DNA from: Micromonospora sp. HNM0581
GTDB lineage: Bacteria > Actinomycetota > Actinomycetes > Mycobacteriales > Micromonosporaceae
Direction of reading: 5' to 3'
NCBI RefSeq assembly: GCF_012726175.1
Contig: NZ_JAASAD010000001.1
Location: 434,001-498,000 of the forward strand
DNA: 64,000 nucleotides
Shown piece after piece: positions 33,624 to 40,782 of this stretch (its first letter is position 1; each line of letters opens with the position of its first letter). Below the pieces are notes generated by a model. That model worked only from the letters and a program-made list of their open reading frames with translations, was not told the DNA's origin and ran no database searches. The translations under genes were made by a program, and so were the position numbers.

Positions 33624-34421
33624 GTGACCAAGATCCAGGTAAATGAAGCCCTGCTGGCGTACGAAGAGACCGGCACCGGATCGCCCGTCGTGCTGCTGCA
33701 CGCCGGCATCGCCGACCGCCGGATGTGGCGGGACCAGATCGGCGCGCTCGCTACCCGCCACCGGGTGATCAACCTCGATCTGCGCGGGTACGGAGAGTCC
33801 GACCTACCCCCGACCGCCTTCGCCCACCACGACGACGTGGTCGGACTGCTCGACGCCCTCGGACTGGCCAGTGCGGCACTCGTCGGCTGCTCCTTCGGTG
33901 GGGCGGTCGCGATCGACACCGCACTCGCCCACCCGCACCGGGTGAGCGCACTCGCCCTGCTCGGCACCGCGGTGTCCGGGCACGACTGGTCGGAAGCGAC
34001 CAACGACCTGTGGGAGAACCTGGTCGGCGACGTCGACCCGGCGGACTTCGCCGCAGCAGCCGCAGGCGAGGTGCGGTTCTGGGTGGTGGGCCCGGAACGC
34101 GAACCCACGAACGTCGACCCCGAGCTGATCGCCTTCGCCACCGCGATGGACGAGCGTGCGCTGGCCGCCGAGTTGGCGTTGAGCGCCGTGGACGTGGCCG
34201 AACTCGACCCGCCGGCCATCGGACGACTCACCGAGCTGGCCATGCCCGTGCTGGTCGCGGTCGGCGCGGCGGACGTGCCCGACATCCGCCACCTGGCCGA
34301 TCACATAGCGGCCGAGGCACCACACGCGGTGCGCCTGCCCGACGTACCCGATGCCGCCCACCTCCTCCCCCTCGAACGCCCCACCGAAATCAACAAGCAA
34401 CTCCTAGCCTTCCTCCCCTGA
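33624..34421 (+). CDS. Alpha/beta hydrolase
   Basis: Hydrolase of 265 residues. The oxyanion region is VVLLHAGIADRRMW, the strand-4 motif is VINLDLRGYGESDLP, the nucleophile elbow is LVGCSFGGAVAIDT and the C-terminal catalytic His is in VPDAAHLLPLERP. All core features of the 3-oxoadipate enol-lactonase/haloperoxidase-like branch are present, but substrate is not predictable. GTG 33624 is preferred for its leaderless -10 box. It is divergent from the XRE regulator, whose operator cluster lies between them. Confidence 0.92.
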   Translation: MTKIQVNEALLAYEETGTGSPVVLLHAGIADRRMWRDQIGALATRHRVINLDLRGYGESDLPPTAFAHHDDVVGLLDALGLASAALVGCSFGGAVAIDTALAHPHRVSALALLGTAVSGHDWSEATNDLWENLVGDVDPADFAAAAAGEVRFWVVGPEREPTNVDPELIAFATAMDERALAAELALSAVDVAELDPPAIGRLTELAMPVLVAVGAADVPDIRHLADHIAAEAPHAVRLPDVPDAAHLLPLERPTEINKQLLAFLP

Positions 34422-34437
34422 CACCCCACACCCTCGG

Positions 34438-34514
34438 CGTCGATCATGCAGTTGCGGTAGACGGCAGATGCGACTCACAGCACCATTCCGGGCGCCACAA
34501 CTGCCCGATCGACG
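34438..34514. repeat. 77-bp element with 17-bp imperfect terminal inverted repeats
   Basis: CGTCGATCATGCAGTTG at 34438-34454 and CAACTGCCCGATCGACG at 34498-34514 are inverted copies with two mismatches, 43 bases apart, between two convergent genes. It has no coding capacity. The form suggests a REP- or MITE-like element or an extended hairpin. Confidence 0.6.
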
Positions 34515-34536
34515 AAGAGCGCACCGGGGTGTGGGG

Positions 34537-35496
34537 TCACCAGAGGGAACGGGTGGCGCCAACGGGGAGGCCGCCGCCGAAGATCGGCGCCTCGGCGAAC
34601 TCCGTGAGCACCGGGGCGTCGACGCCCAGCCTGCGCAGGGCCGAGACCAGGACCGGCATCCGGGCCCGGCCGGCACCATCGTCGATTTTCAGCGCCACAG
34701 CGCCGACCCCGGGCAGCACCGTCGCGATGACACCCTCCGCGCCGACCTTCGCCAGCAGTCCGGGTACGCCACGCATCAGCCGGGTGTCGTCTGCCTGCGT
34801 ACCGCCGACCACCTCCGGGTGGGCCCGCATCGCATCGGCCACCAGGCCAGCCCCGGTGCCGCCCTCGGCAGTGACCAACCGCAGGTATGCCGTGGCCAGT
34901 CCGGTCAACGACGTGGACAGCACGGGAGCGCCGCAGCCGTCGACACCGACAGCCACCACCGCCTCACCGGTGAACTCCTCCACCGTGTCACGCAGCCGAC
35001 GCTGGAGCGGGTGCTCGACACACCAGTAGCCCTCCCTGGACCAACCGGCCGAGCTGCAGGTCAACAGCATTCCGGCGTGCTTTCCGGAGCAGTTCATCTG
35101 TATCCGGGTCGGGCCGCCACCAGCCCGCAGCACCGCCGCCCGAGCGAGCTCGTCGACCGGCAGCTCCGGCGGGCAGTGCAGGGCATCCTCGTCGAGCCCG
35201 GCCCCCGCGAGCAGCCCAGCGACCCGGGCCAGGTGGAACTCCTCCCCCGCGTGGCTGGCCGCGACCATTGCCAGATCGGCGGATCCGGTGAGCGGCAGCC
35301 CGGCGCGGAGCATCCCGACCGCCTGCATCGGCTTACTCGCCGAGCGTGGGAAGATCGGCGAAGTGACGTCACCCGCGGCGGCCAGCGGCGCGCCGGTGTT
35401 GTCGAGCACGACCACCGAGCCCCGGTGCACGCCCTCCACGAAGCCGGACCGAACCACCTCGGCGAGCGGTACGCCGCCCTCGTACGTCATTCCCAC
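34537..35496 (-). CDS. L-asparaginase II family protein
   Basis: Predicted L-asparaginase (asparagine to aspartate and ammonia) of the asparaginase II family, 319 residues. Recognisable stretches are VVRSGFVEGVHRGSVVVLD, FPRSASKPMQAVGML, VAASHAGEEFHLARV, MNCSGKHAGMLLTC and VDGCGAPVLSTSL. All belong to this serine/Lys-containing family, which differs from E. coli AnsA/AnsB. GTG 35496 has a TACCGT -10 box seven bases upstream; ATG 35490 lies two codons in. It stands alone between convergent and tandem neighbours. Confidence 0.9.
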   Translation of the reverse strand: MGMTYEGGVPLAEVVRSGFVEGVHRGSVVVLDNTGAPLAAAGDVTSPIFPRSASKPMQAVGMLRAGLPLTGSADLAMVAASHAGEEFHLARVAGLLAGAGLDEDALHCPPELPVDELARAAVLRAGGGPTRIQMNCSGKHAGMLLTCSSAGWSREGYWCVEHPLQRRLRDTVEEFTGEAVVAVGVDGCGAPVLSTSLTGLATAYLRLVTAEGGTGAGLVADAMRAHPEVVGGTQADDTRLMRGVPGLLAKVGAEGVIATVLPGVGAVALKIDDGAGRARMPVLVSALRRLGVDAPVLTEFAEAPIFGGGLPVGATRSLW

Positions 35497-35503
35497 AACG
35501 TGG

Positions 35504-35509
35504 ACGGTA
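35504..35509 (-). promoter_or_regulatory. -10 box TACCGT, leaderless
   Basis: Minus strand, seven bases before GTG 35496. Confidence 0.45.
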
Positions 35510-35589
35510 CCGAGGCACTCGATCGACCCCACGCCGGGGTGAGCAGGAACCACAGCACCCGGCGTAAAGAACGCTGAGCGAAGTGTTCC

Positions 35590-36417
35590 TTACAGTCCGA
35601 GCAGGACACGTGCCTCGGCGGTGTTCAGCGGTGGGCGTTGGGCGAGCTGGGCGAAGCCGACCGCACGAGCAACCAGCTGCATGTTCGACTCCACCTGGCG
35701 GCCCTTCGCATACGTCACCGTGTCCTCCATCCCCACCCGCAGGTGACCGCCGGTCGACAGCGCGGCGAGCAGCACCGCAAGGCTGGTACGCCCGATGCCG
35801 GTCGCCGAGAACGTGGTGCCCTCCGGCAGCTCCCGGAGCATCTGCTGGGCAGCGACGAGCGTCGCGGTGGTGCCCGGCATGCCGCCCGGCACACCCATCA
35901 CGAAGTCGACGTGGACGTGGCCGCCGTGCGGTAGGCCGTACCGCCCCAGCAGACGTTGCAGGGCGCTGAGGTGACCGAGGTCGAAGATCTCGTACTCCGG
36001 CACGATGCCGCGCTCCTGCATCCGGGTGTGCAGCTCGACGACGAACTCCCACCGGTTGAGGAAGACCTCGTCGCCGAAGTTGACCGTACCCATGGTGCAG
36101 GAAGCCATGTCCGGTGCGGCGTCCAGCACGGCGAGCCGGTCGGCCTCGGGATCGGTGACCGCGCCCCCGGTGGAGAGCTGCACGATGAGGTCGGTGCTCT
36201 CCCGCAGCGCCGCCACGGTCGCGCGGAGCCGACCCGGATCCAGGGTCGGCCTGGCCTCGTCGTCGCGGACGTGAACGTGGATCACGGAGGCGCCCAACGC
36301 CTCGCACTCCTTCGCAGTGAGCACCAGCTCGTCGAGGGTCACCGGCAGTGCCGGCACCTCGGTCTTCACCGACTCCGCGCCGGTGGGGGCAACTGTGATC
36401 AACGTCCCTGTCGTCAT
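35590..36417 (-). CDS. Beta-keto acid cleavage enzyme (BKACE, DUF849)
   Basis: Enzyme of 275 residues of the BKACE family, which condenses a beta-keto acid with acetyl-CoA to give acetoacetate and a new CoA ester; the founding member, Kce, acts in lysine fermentation. The Zn site is VIHVHVRDDEARPTLD (H-x-H), with further ligands expected in the C-terminal half (HVHVDFVMGVPGG). The GMEDTVTYAKGR end is typical. The specific keto acid cannot be read from sequence. ATG 36417 has TAGGAT seven bases upstream. Confidence 0.92.
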   Translation of the reverse strand: MTTGTLITVAPTGAESVKTEVPALPVTLDELVLTAKECEALGASVIHVHVRDDEARPTLDPGRLRATVAALRESTDLIVQLSTGGAVTDPEADRLAVLDAAPDMASCTMGTVNFGDEVFLNRWEFVVELHTRMQERGIVPEYEIFDLGHLSALQRLLGRYGLPHGGHVHVDFVMGVPGGMPGTTATLVAAQQMLRELPEGTTFSATGIGRTSLAVLLAALSTGGHLRVGMEDTVTYAKGRQVESNMQLVARAVGFAQLAQRPPLNTAEARVLLGL

Positions 36418-36424
36418 GCCGGCG

Positions 36425-36430
36425 ATCCTA
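36425..36430 (-). promoter_or_regulatory. -10 box TAGGAT, leaderless
   Basis: Minus strand, seven bases before ATG 36417. Confidence 0.45.
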
Positions 36431-36549
36431 GAGCGCCCCCGGCCAGCCGCGGGGTCGGCAGGGTAGCCACCCCGGGCGACCGCCGGATCAGCGGACCGGG
36501 CGCAGGGCCCCGGATCCTCGCCGACCGGTCGGCCGAATCCGCAAACGCC

Positions 36550-37662
36550 CTACGAAGGATCGATGGCGGCGGCGCTGTCGCCGACGCGGAGTGCGGCGTC
36601 GTCGGGCACCGAGCGCTTGACCACCGCGAGCGCGACCTGGCCCAGCTCGTGATGAAGCACCGCAGTACCGACGAAACCGACCGTGCGGCCGTCCAGAGTC
36701 ACCGGGCTACCGGCCACCGGTAGCTGGTCCGTGGACACCCCGTCGAGATGCAGCAACACCATCCGGCGCGGCGGTCGACCCATGTTGTGCACCCGGGCGA
36801 CGGTCTCCTGCCCCCGGTAGCAGCCCTTGTCCAGATGCACAGCCGGGGCGATCAGATCGACTTCGGCGGGAATCGTCCGGTGGTCGGTGTCGACGCCGAC
36901 CCGGGCCCGCCGGGCAGCCACCCGCACCGCCTCGTACGCCCACAGCCCGGCCGGGAGCACCCCGTTGTCGCACAGCCGCGTGACCAGCTGGTCCATCGCG
37001 TGCCGGGGAACCAGCAGGTCCACGCCGAGCGGACCGCGTCGGGCCCAGCCGCCCTGCGGCAGCGGCTGCACGTCGTAGCGGGCAGTCGGGCGGATGGGCA
37101 GCTCACCCGACCGGAACTTAGGACCGGGCACCCCCACCACGTCCGGTTCGGCGAGCGGCGGCACGTCGAGCAGAGCCACCGCCTCGGCGGTCTTCGGCCC
37201 GACCAGCGACAGCAGGGCGTGCTCGGCGGTGACGTCCCGGGGATCGACCTGGCTGAAGAAGCGCATCTTCTCCAGGTAGGTCAGCAGCCCTGCGGTCGCC
37301 CCCGGCTCGGTGTCAAGCCAGACGGTGTCGCCGTCCTCAGCCACCATGGCGTGCTGCTCGACACGGCCATGCGGCGACAGTACGAGCAGTTCGGTGCCCT
37401 GCCACCGGCCCAACCCGGCCAGGTGCTGGGTGGTGAGGGTGTGTAGCCAGGAGATGCGCTCCGCACCCGACACCGTGACGACACCCCGGTGGGACCGGTC
37501 CACCAGGCCGACCTCGGTGTCCAGCTGACGCTGTTCGCGCATCGGATCGCCGTAGTGCGCGGCCACGCCACGCACCCCGGCCGCGGTGTGCGTCGGCTCC
37601 GGCTGGTCCCGGCTGGACTCGTCGATGCTCTCCACAAGCACCGCGCCCGGCATGTCGATCAT
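36550..37662 (-). CDS. ygfZ: YgfZ/GcvT-like folate-binding protein
   Basis: Folate-dependent protein of 370 residues that supports repair or assembly of Fe-S clusters. The signature K-G-C-Y-x-G-Q-E occurs as DKGCYRGQETVARVHNMG. The GcvT-like fold is visible in SGAERISWLHTLTTQHL and GLWAYEAVRVAARRARVGVD. Translation is coupled to the Fur-type gene: ATG 37662 overlaps its stop (ATGA). A Fur-type regulator with an Fe-S repair factor makes sense for iron or redox control. A short palindrome (36520-36533) after the stop may terminate transcription. Confidence 0.93.
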   Translation of the reverse strand: MIDMPGAVLVESIDESSRDQPEPTHTAAGVRGVAAHYGDPMREQRQLDTEVGLVDRSHRGVVTVSGAERISWLHTLTTQHLAGLGRWQGTELLVLSPHGRVEQHAMVAEDGDTVWLDTEPGATAGLLTYLEKMRFFSQVDPRDVTAEHALLSLVGPKTAEAVALLDVPPLAEPDVVGVPGPKFRSGELPIRPTARYDVQPLPQGGWARRGPLGVDLLVPRHAMDQLVTRLCDNGVLPAGLWAYEAVRVAARRARVGVDTDHRTIPAEVDLIAPAVHLDKGCYRGQETVARVHNMGRPPRRMVLLHLDGVSTDQLPVAGSPVTLDGRTVGFVGTAVLHHELGQVALAVVKRSVPDDAALRVGDSAAAIDPS

Positions 37663-38087
37663 GAATGCTCCCCGTCTACGCACCGCGCGCACAAGCCGAA
37701 GAAGGAGACGTGGCCGATGTCCACCCGAAAGCCCCGATCACCGGCCAGCTGGTCGGAGAGCGGATGCAGCAGCTCCGGATCCACCTCGTCGATCGCGCCG
37801 CACTCGCGGCAGACCAGGTGCACGTGCTGGTCCTCCCCTGCGGCGTGGTAGGTCGGCGATCCGTGCGACAGGTGCGTGTGCGTGACCAAGCCAAGCCGTT
37901 CCAACAGCTCCAACGTGCGGTAGATGGTGGTGATGTTGACCCCGGCGGCAACCTCACGTACCGCCGTGTGCACCTGCTCAGGGGTGGCGTGCCCCAGGTC
38001 CAGCACCGCCTGGAGGATCAGCTGTCGCTGCGCCGTCAGCCGCAGCCCACGGGCGCGGAGCAGTTCCGCGAGGGAGGATTCGGACAC
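37659..38087 (-). CDS. Fur-family metal-responsive regulator
   Basis: Protein of 142 residues. The winged helix reads LRLTAQRQLILQAVLDL, HATPEQVHTAVRE and VNITTIYRTLELLERLGLV. The metal region has YHAAGEDQHVHLVCRECG and the second C-x2-C as LCARCVDG, a structural zinc site. It may be Fur, Zur or PerR-like; I cannot decide. GTG 38087 is six bases after TATGAT, a strong leaderless -10 box. It overlaps ygfZ by four bases and is divergent from the PabC-like gene. Confidence 0.93.
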   Translation of the reverse strand: MSESSLAELLRARGLRLTAQRQLILQAVLDLGHATPEQVHTAVREVAAGVNITTIYRTLELLERLGLVTHTHLSHGSPTYHAAGEDQHVHLVCRECGAIDEVDPELLHPLSDQLAGDRGFRVDIGHVSFFGLCARCVDGEHS

Positions 38088-38093
38088 CCCCCG

Positions 38094-38099
38094 ATCATA
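38094..38099 (-). promoter_or_regulatory. -10 box TATGAT of the Fur-type gene, leaderless
   Basis: Minus strand, six bases before GTG 38087. Confidence 0.6.
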
Positions 38100-38139
38100 G
38101 TTCGGTCGCACGCGTCCCCCCGACAACGAGCAGCGCCAC

Positions 38140-38145
38140 TAGGCT
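38140..38145 (+). promoter_or_regulatory. -10 box TAGGCT, leaderless
   Basis: Eight bases before ATG 38154. Confidence 0.45.
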
Positions 38146-38153
38146 CGGGCCTC

Positions 38154-39002
38154 ATGATGACCCCGCGGATCGGAGTGTTGGGTCGCGGGCTGCTGCCGGC
38201 CGGTGAACCAGTGCTGCGCGGCGACGACCTCGGCGTACTACGCGGCGACGGGCTCTTCGAGACCATGCACCTACGCGACGGGCGGCCCTGGCTGCGCCGG
38301 GAGCACCTGGCCCGGCTGCGAACCGGAGCGGCTGCCGTGGAACTGACCCTGCCGGCGGACACCGCCCTGGTCGAACTGCTCGACGAAGTTGCCGCCGGCT
38401 GGCCGGTCGAGGTGGAAGGCGCCCTCCGGCTGGTCTGCACCCGAGGACCGGAGGGAGGCGGCTCGCCCACCGTGTACGCCACCTTGTCGGAGGTCCCCCC
38501 ATCGGCCCGGTACGCCCGGCACGACGGGGTGGGTGTGGCCACCCTCTCCCTCGGGGTTCCCGCCGAGGCCCGCCCGGAACTGGACTGGCTGCCGGCGGGC
38601 ATCAAGTCGACGTCGTACGGGGCGAGCAGCGCCGCCCGGCGCTGGGCAGCCCGGGCCGGCGTGGACGACGTACTCTGGATCTCCTCCGACGGGTACGCCC
38701 TGGAAGGCCCGACCGCCAACCTCGTCTGGCTGGCCGGGGAGACGCTGTGCACGGTGCCCGCCCGACGCACCGGCATCCTGCCCGGCACCACCGTCGCCTG
38801 GCTTCTCGCACACGCCGCCGAGGTCGGCTGCGGCGCCGCCGAACGCATGATCACCCCGACGCAGCTGCGCGATGTCGACGGGGTGTGGCTCACCTCGTCC
38901 GTCCGCGGCCTGGTCGCGGTGCACACCCTCGACGGAACGCGACTGCCTCCCAGCCCACACACCGGAGCACTACGGGAACTGCTCGGCTTTCCGCTGCCCT
39001 GA
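38154..39002 (+). CDS. pabC: Aminotransferase class IV, aminodeoxychorismate lyase-like
   Basis: PLP enzyme of 282 residues, fold type IV. It probably converts 4-amino-4-deoxychorismate to 4-aminobenzoate and pyruvate in folate synthesis; a branched-chain or D-amino acid aminotransferase is the alternative. RGDGLFETMHLRDGRPWLRREHLARL is the family entry, the PLP lysine is in PAGIKSTSYG, and ALEGPTANLVWL plus TGILPGTTVAWLL are conserved. ATG 38154 (or 38157) follows a leaderless -10 box. It is divergent from fur-ygfZ; YgfZ binds folate, a possible link. Confidence 0.87.
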   Translation: MMTPRIGVLGRGLLPAGEPVLRGDDLGVLRGDGLFETMHLRDGRPWLRREHLARLRTGAAAVELTLPADTALVELLDEVAAGWPVEVEGALRLVCTRGPEGGGSPTVYATLSEVPPSARYARHDGVGVATLSLGVPAEARPELDWLPAGIKSTSYGASSAARRWAARAGVDDVLWISSDGYALEGPTANLVWLAGETLCTVPARRTGILPGTTVAWLLAHAAEVGCGAAERMITPTQLRDVDGVWLTSSVRGLVAVHTLDGTRLPPSPHTGALRELLGFPLP

Positions 39003-39067
39003 ACCAGGCCCGGCGGCAGCCGGCGCGGCCCGCACCCCCGCCTACGAGTGACCGGGTTGGAAGCGGA

Positions 39068-39661
39068 TCAGCCGGCGACCCGGACGAGGCGGGCCGACAG
39101 GTGCGGAGACAGCGGCTGACCCATGGCGGCCATGTCCTGCGCGTAGAGCAGGGCACCCTCGACGATGCCGAAGAGGCGATGCCCGGCGGTGACCTCCTTG
39201 GCGGTGGAGGTACGCACCACCGCGTCGGTGACGAACTCCACCTGGGTGCCCCTGCGCCGGCCGAGATGCAGCTCCATCACCCCCGTGGGTGTGGTCAGCA
39301 GTGCCTCCAGCTCGTCGGTGGCGCGGTCGCCGTCAAGTACCGGACGCCACCAGCCGACCTCCCGGCCCGCCGGACGCACCGGACGGCTCTGCTCGTCGAG
39401 GATCCACGCCCGCGACTCGTAGAGCAGAAACGGCCGCCCGTCATGGCTGATCCGGATTTCCTGGGCGAAGTCGAAGTCCTCGATGTTGGGGAAGCCGCCC
39501 CGACCCCGACCCCGCCACACCCCGATGTACGGCAGCAGGCCGTCGAGCGTGGGATGCAGCTTCGGGCCGACCCGCAGGTCGTGGCTCTCCTCGAAGGGGT
39601 ACGCCTCCACCGGCGGCGCGTTCAGCCAGGGCGGCGGAGCCAACGGATTGTCGTCACTCAC
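39068..39661 (-). CDS. Nitrobindin-like heme-binding beta-barrel protein
   Basis: Protein of 197 residues of the FABP-like DUF1794 (nitrobindin/THAP4 C-terminal) family, which binds heme and reacts with NO or peroxynitrite. The signature G-x-W-x-G-x-G is in YIGVWRGRGRGGFPNI. Repeated beta-strands follow, and the expected heme-proximal His is near the C-terminus (VTAGHRLFG). GTG 39661 directly follows the 60-bp tandem repeat; an AGGAG-like stretch occurs within each repeat copy. The 37-residue membrane protein gene lies upstream on the same strand. Confidence 0.88.
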   Translation of the reverse strand: MSDDNPLAPPPWLNAPPVEAYPFEESHDLRVGPKLHPTLDGLLPYIGVWRGRGRGGFPNIEDFDFAQEIRISHDGRPFLLYESRAWILDEQSRPVRPAGREVGWWRPVLDGDRATDELEALLTTPTGVMELHLGRRRGTQVEFVTDAVVRTSTAKEVTAGHRLFGIVEGALLYAQDMAAMGQPLSPHLSARLVRVAG

Positions 39662-39840
39662 GACGCCATCTTCGTCCGCGACTGCGGGGCTGGCAAAACC
39701 GGCTCACTCCTCGCGCTCACCACAATCACCTTCGTTCGCGACTGCGGGGCTCGCAACACCGGCTCACTCCTCGCGCTCACCACAATCACCTTCGTTCGCG
39801 ACTGCGGGGCTCGCAACACCGGCTCACTCCTCGCGCTCAC
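39661..39840. repeat. Three tandem copies of a 60-bp sequence
   Basis: Periods begin at 39661, 39721 and 39781. The last two copies are identical; the first differs at several positions. A shared core is CGCGACTGCGGGGCT and CTCACTCCTCGCGCTCACC. On the minus strand the 20-codon period leaves an open frame (VSARSEPVL, RAPQSRTK). The repeat separates the small membrane gene from the nitrobindin gene and contains no spacers, so it is not a CRISPR. Confidence 0.95.
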
Positions 39841-39950
39841 CACTTGCCTCTTGACACGCGGACCGCAAGGTAGACCAGGCCACCGGCGAGCGCGCCGAGG
39901 CCGGCGACCAGCAGGCTGACGAACCCGATCTCGGTGACCATTCGGGTCAT
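39837..39950 (-). CDS. Small membrane protein, 37 residues
   Basis: Open frame from ATG 39950 to TGA 39837, encoding MTRMVTEIGF, one hydrophobic helix (VSLLVAGLGALAGGLVYLAV) and a basic end (RVSRGKW). This is the layout of a single-pass membrane microprotein with a positive-inside tail. The start lies only 14 bases from the start of the divergent DsrE gene. No clear ribosome binding site is seen. The stop falls at the edge of the 60-bp tandem repeat. Function unknown; reality rests on its topology and conserved-looking composition. Confidence 0.55.
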   Translation of the reverse strand: MTRMVTEIGFVSLLVAGLGALAGGLVYLAVRVSRGKW

Positions 39951-39952
39951 CC

Positions 39953-39958
39953 TATGCT
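39953..39958 (+). promoter_or_regulatory. -10 box TATGCT, leaderless
   Basis: Six bases before ATG 39965. Confidence 0.5.
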
Positions 39959-39964
39959 GGCGGC

Positions 39965-40327
39965 ATGGCCCGCACTCTCGTCGTCAAGGCCACCGCCGGC
40001 GCCGACGCACCGGAACGGTGCGCCCAGGCGTTCACCGTGGCGGCCACCGCAGGTGCCGCCGGGGTACCCGTCTCACTCTGGCTCACCGGGGAGTCGACCT
40101 GGTTCGCGCTGCCCGGCCGGGCGCAGAACTTCGAACTTCCCCACTCGGCCCCGCTGGCCGAACTGCTGCACGTCATCCTCGCCACCGGCACGGTGACGGC
40201 CTGCACCCAGTGCGCTGCGCGCCGGGACATCGACTCCGGCGACGTCATCCCCGGGGTGCGGATAGCCGGAGCTGCCGTCTTCGTCGAGGAGACGATGGCT
40301 GAGGGAGCGCAGGCGCTCGTCTACTGA
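39965..40327 (+). CDS. DsrE-family protein
   Basis: Small protein of 120 residues with a DsrE-like fold: RTLVVKATAGADAPERCAQA at the start and AGVPVSLWLTGESTWFALPG. There are two cysteines in TACTQCAARRD and a late PGVRIAGAAVFVEETM. Family members relay sulfur or serve as small redox or regulatory proteins; the C-x2-C pair is compatible with that. ATG 39965 has a TATGCT -10 box six bases upstream. Confidence 0.85.
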   Translation: MARTLVVKATAGADAPERCAQAFTVAATAGAAGVPVSLWLTGESTWFALPGRAQNFELPHSAPLAELLHVILATGTVTACTQCAARRDIDSGDVIPGVRIAGAAVFVEETMAEGAQALVY

Positions 40328-40389
40328 ACCCGGCTGGCCAGGCGCACCGGGAAGCCGACAGAACCTGCCCGACAAGGCGGACGAATGCC

Positions 40390-40395
40390 TACGAT
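40390..40395 (+). promoter_or_regulatory. -10 box TACGAT, leaderless
   Basis: Six bases before GTG 40402. Confidence 0.55.
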
Positions 40396-40401
40396 TCGGG
40401 T

Positions 40402-40782
40402 GTGACCGAGGCCACCCAGCAGTTCTTCGCAGCCCTGCCGGCCCGTGCCCCGGAGGTCCTCCGCTCTCCGGCCACGGGGACGCTACGGATCGACCTGTCC
40501 GACGGGCAACGCACCGAGCACTGGCTGATCCGTATTCGTCCGGGAGTTGTCGAGGTCGACCAGGGGATGGAGCACAGCGATGCGACCTGGTACTGCAGCG
40601 AGGATCTCTTCGACCGGCTGATCGTAGGGCGAGTCCACGCTATTTCCGCGTTGTTCCGAAACGACACCGCTTTCAGCGGCGACGTGGTGCTGTTTCTCGC
40701 TTTCCGACGGTTCTTCCCGTCCCCACCCGGCACCCGGGACCCCCGCGAGGTCGCCCGCGAACACGCCAGGTGGACCCGGTGA
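40402..40782 (+). CDS. SCP2-like sterol-binding domain protein
   Basis: Protein of 126 residues matching the SCP2 domain: GTLRIDLSDGQRTEHWLIRI, VVEVDQGMEHSDATWYCSED, LFDRLIVGRVHAISALFRND and FSGDVVLFLAFRRFFP. Such domains bind lipids or other hydrophobic ligands. GTG 40402 follows a TACGAT -10 box by six bases. The stop overlaps the start of the debranching-type glucosidase gene (GTGA), so the two are co-expressed; a shared task is unclear. Confidence 0.87.
   Translation: MTEATQQFFAALPARAPEVLRSPATGTLRIDLSDGQRTEHWLIRIRPGVVEVDQGMEHSDATWYCSEDLFDRLIVGRVHAISALFRNDTAFSGDVVLFLAFRRFFPSPPGTRDPREVAREHARWTR

Noticed and set aside
39661..39840. CRISPR array
   Set aside because: The 60-bp units are contiguous and nearly identical throughout, with no unique spacers and no cas genes.
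39658..39843. 61-codon protein encoded by the tandem repeat on the minus strand
   Set aside because: The frame is open only because the repeat period is 60 bases; there is no sign of a fold, and it overlaps the nitrobindin start and the small membrane gene stop.
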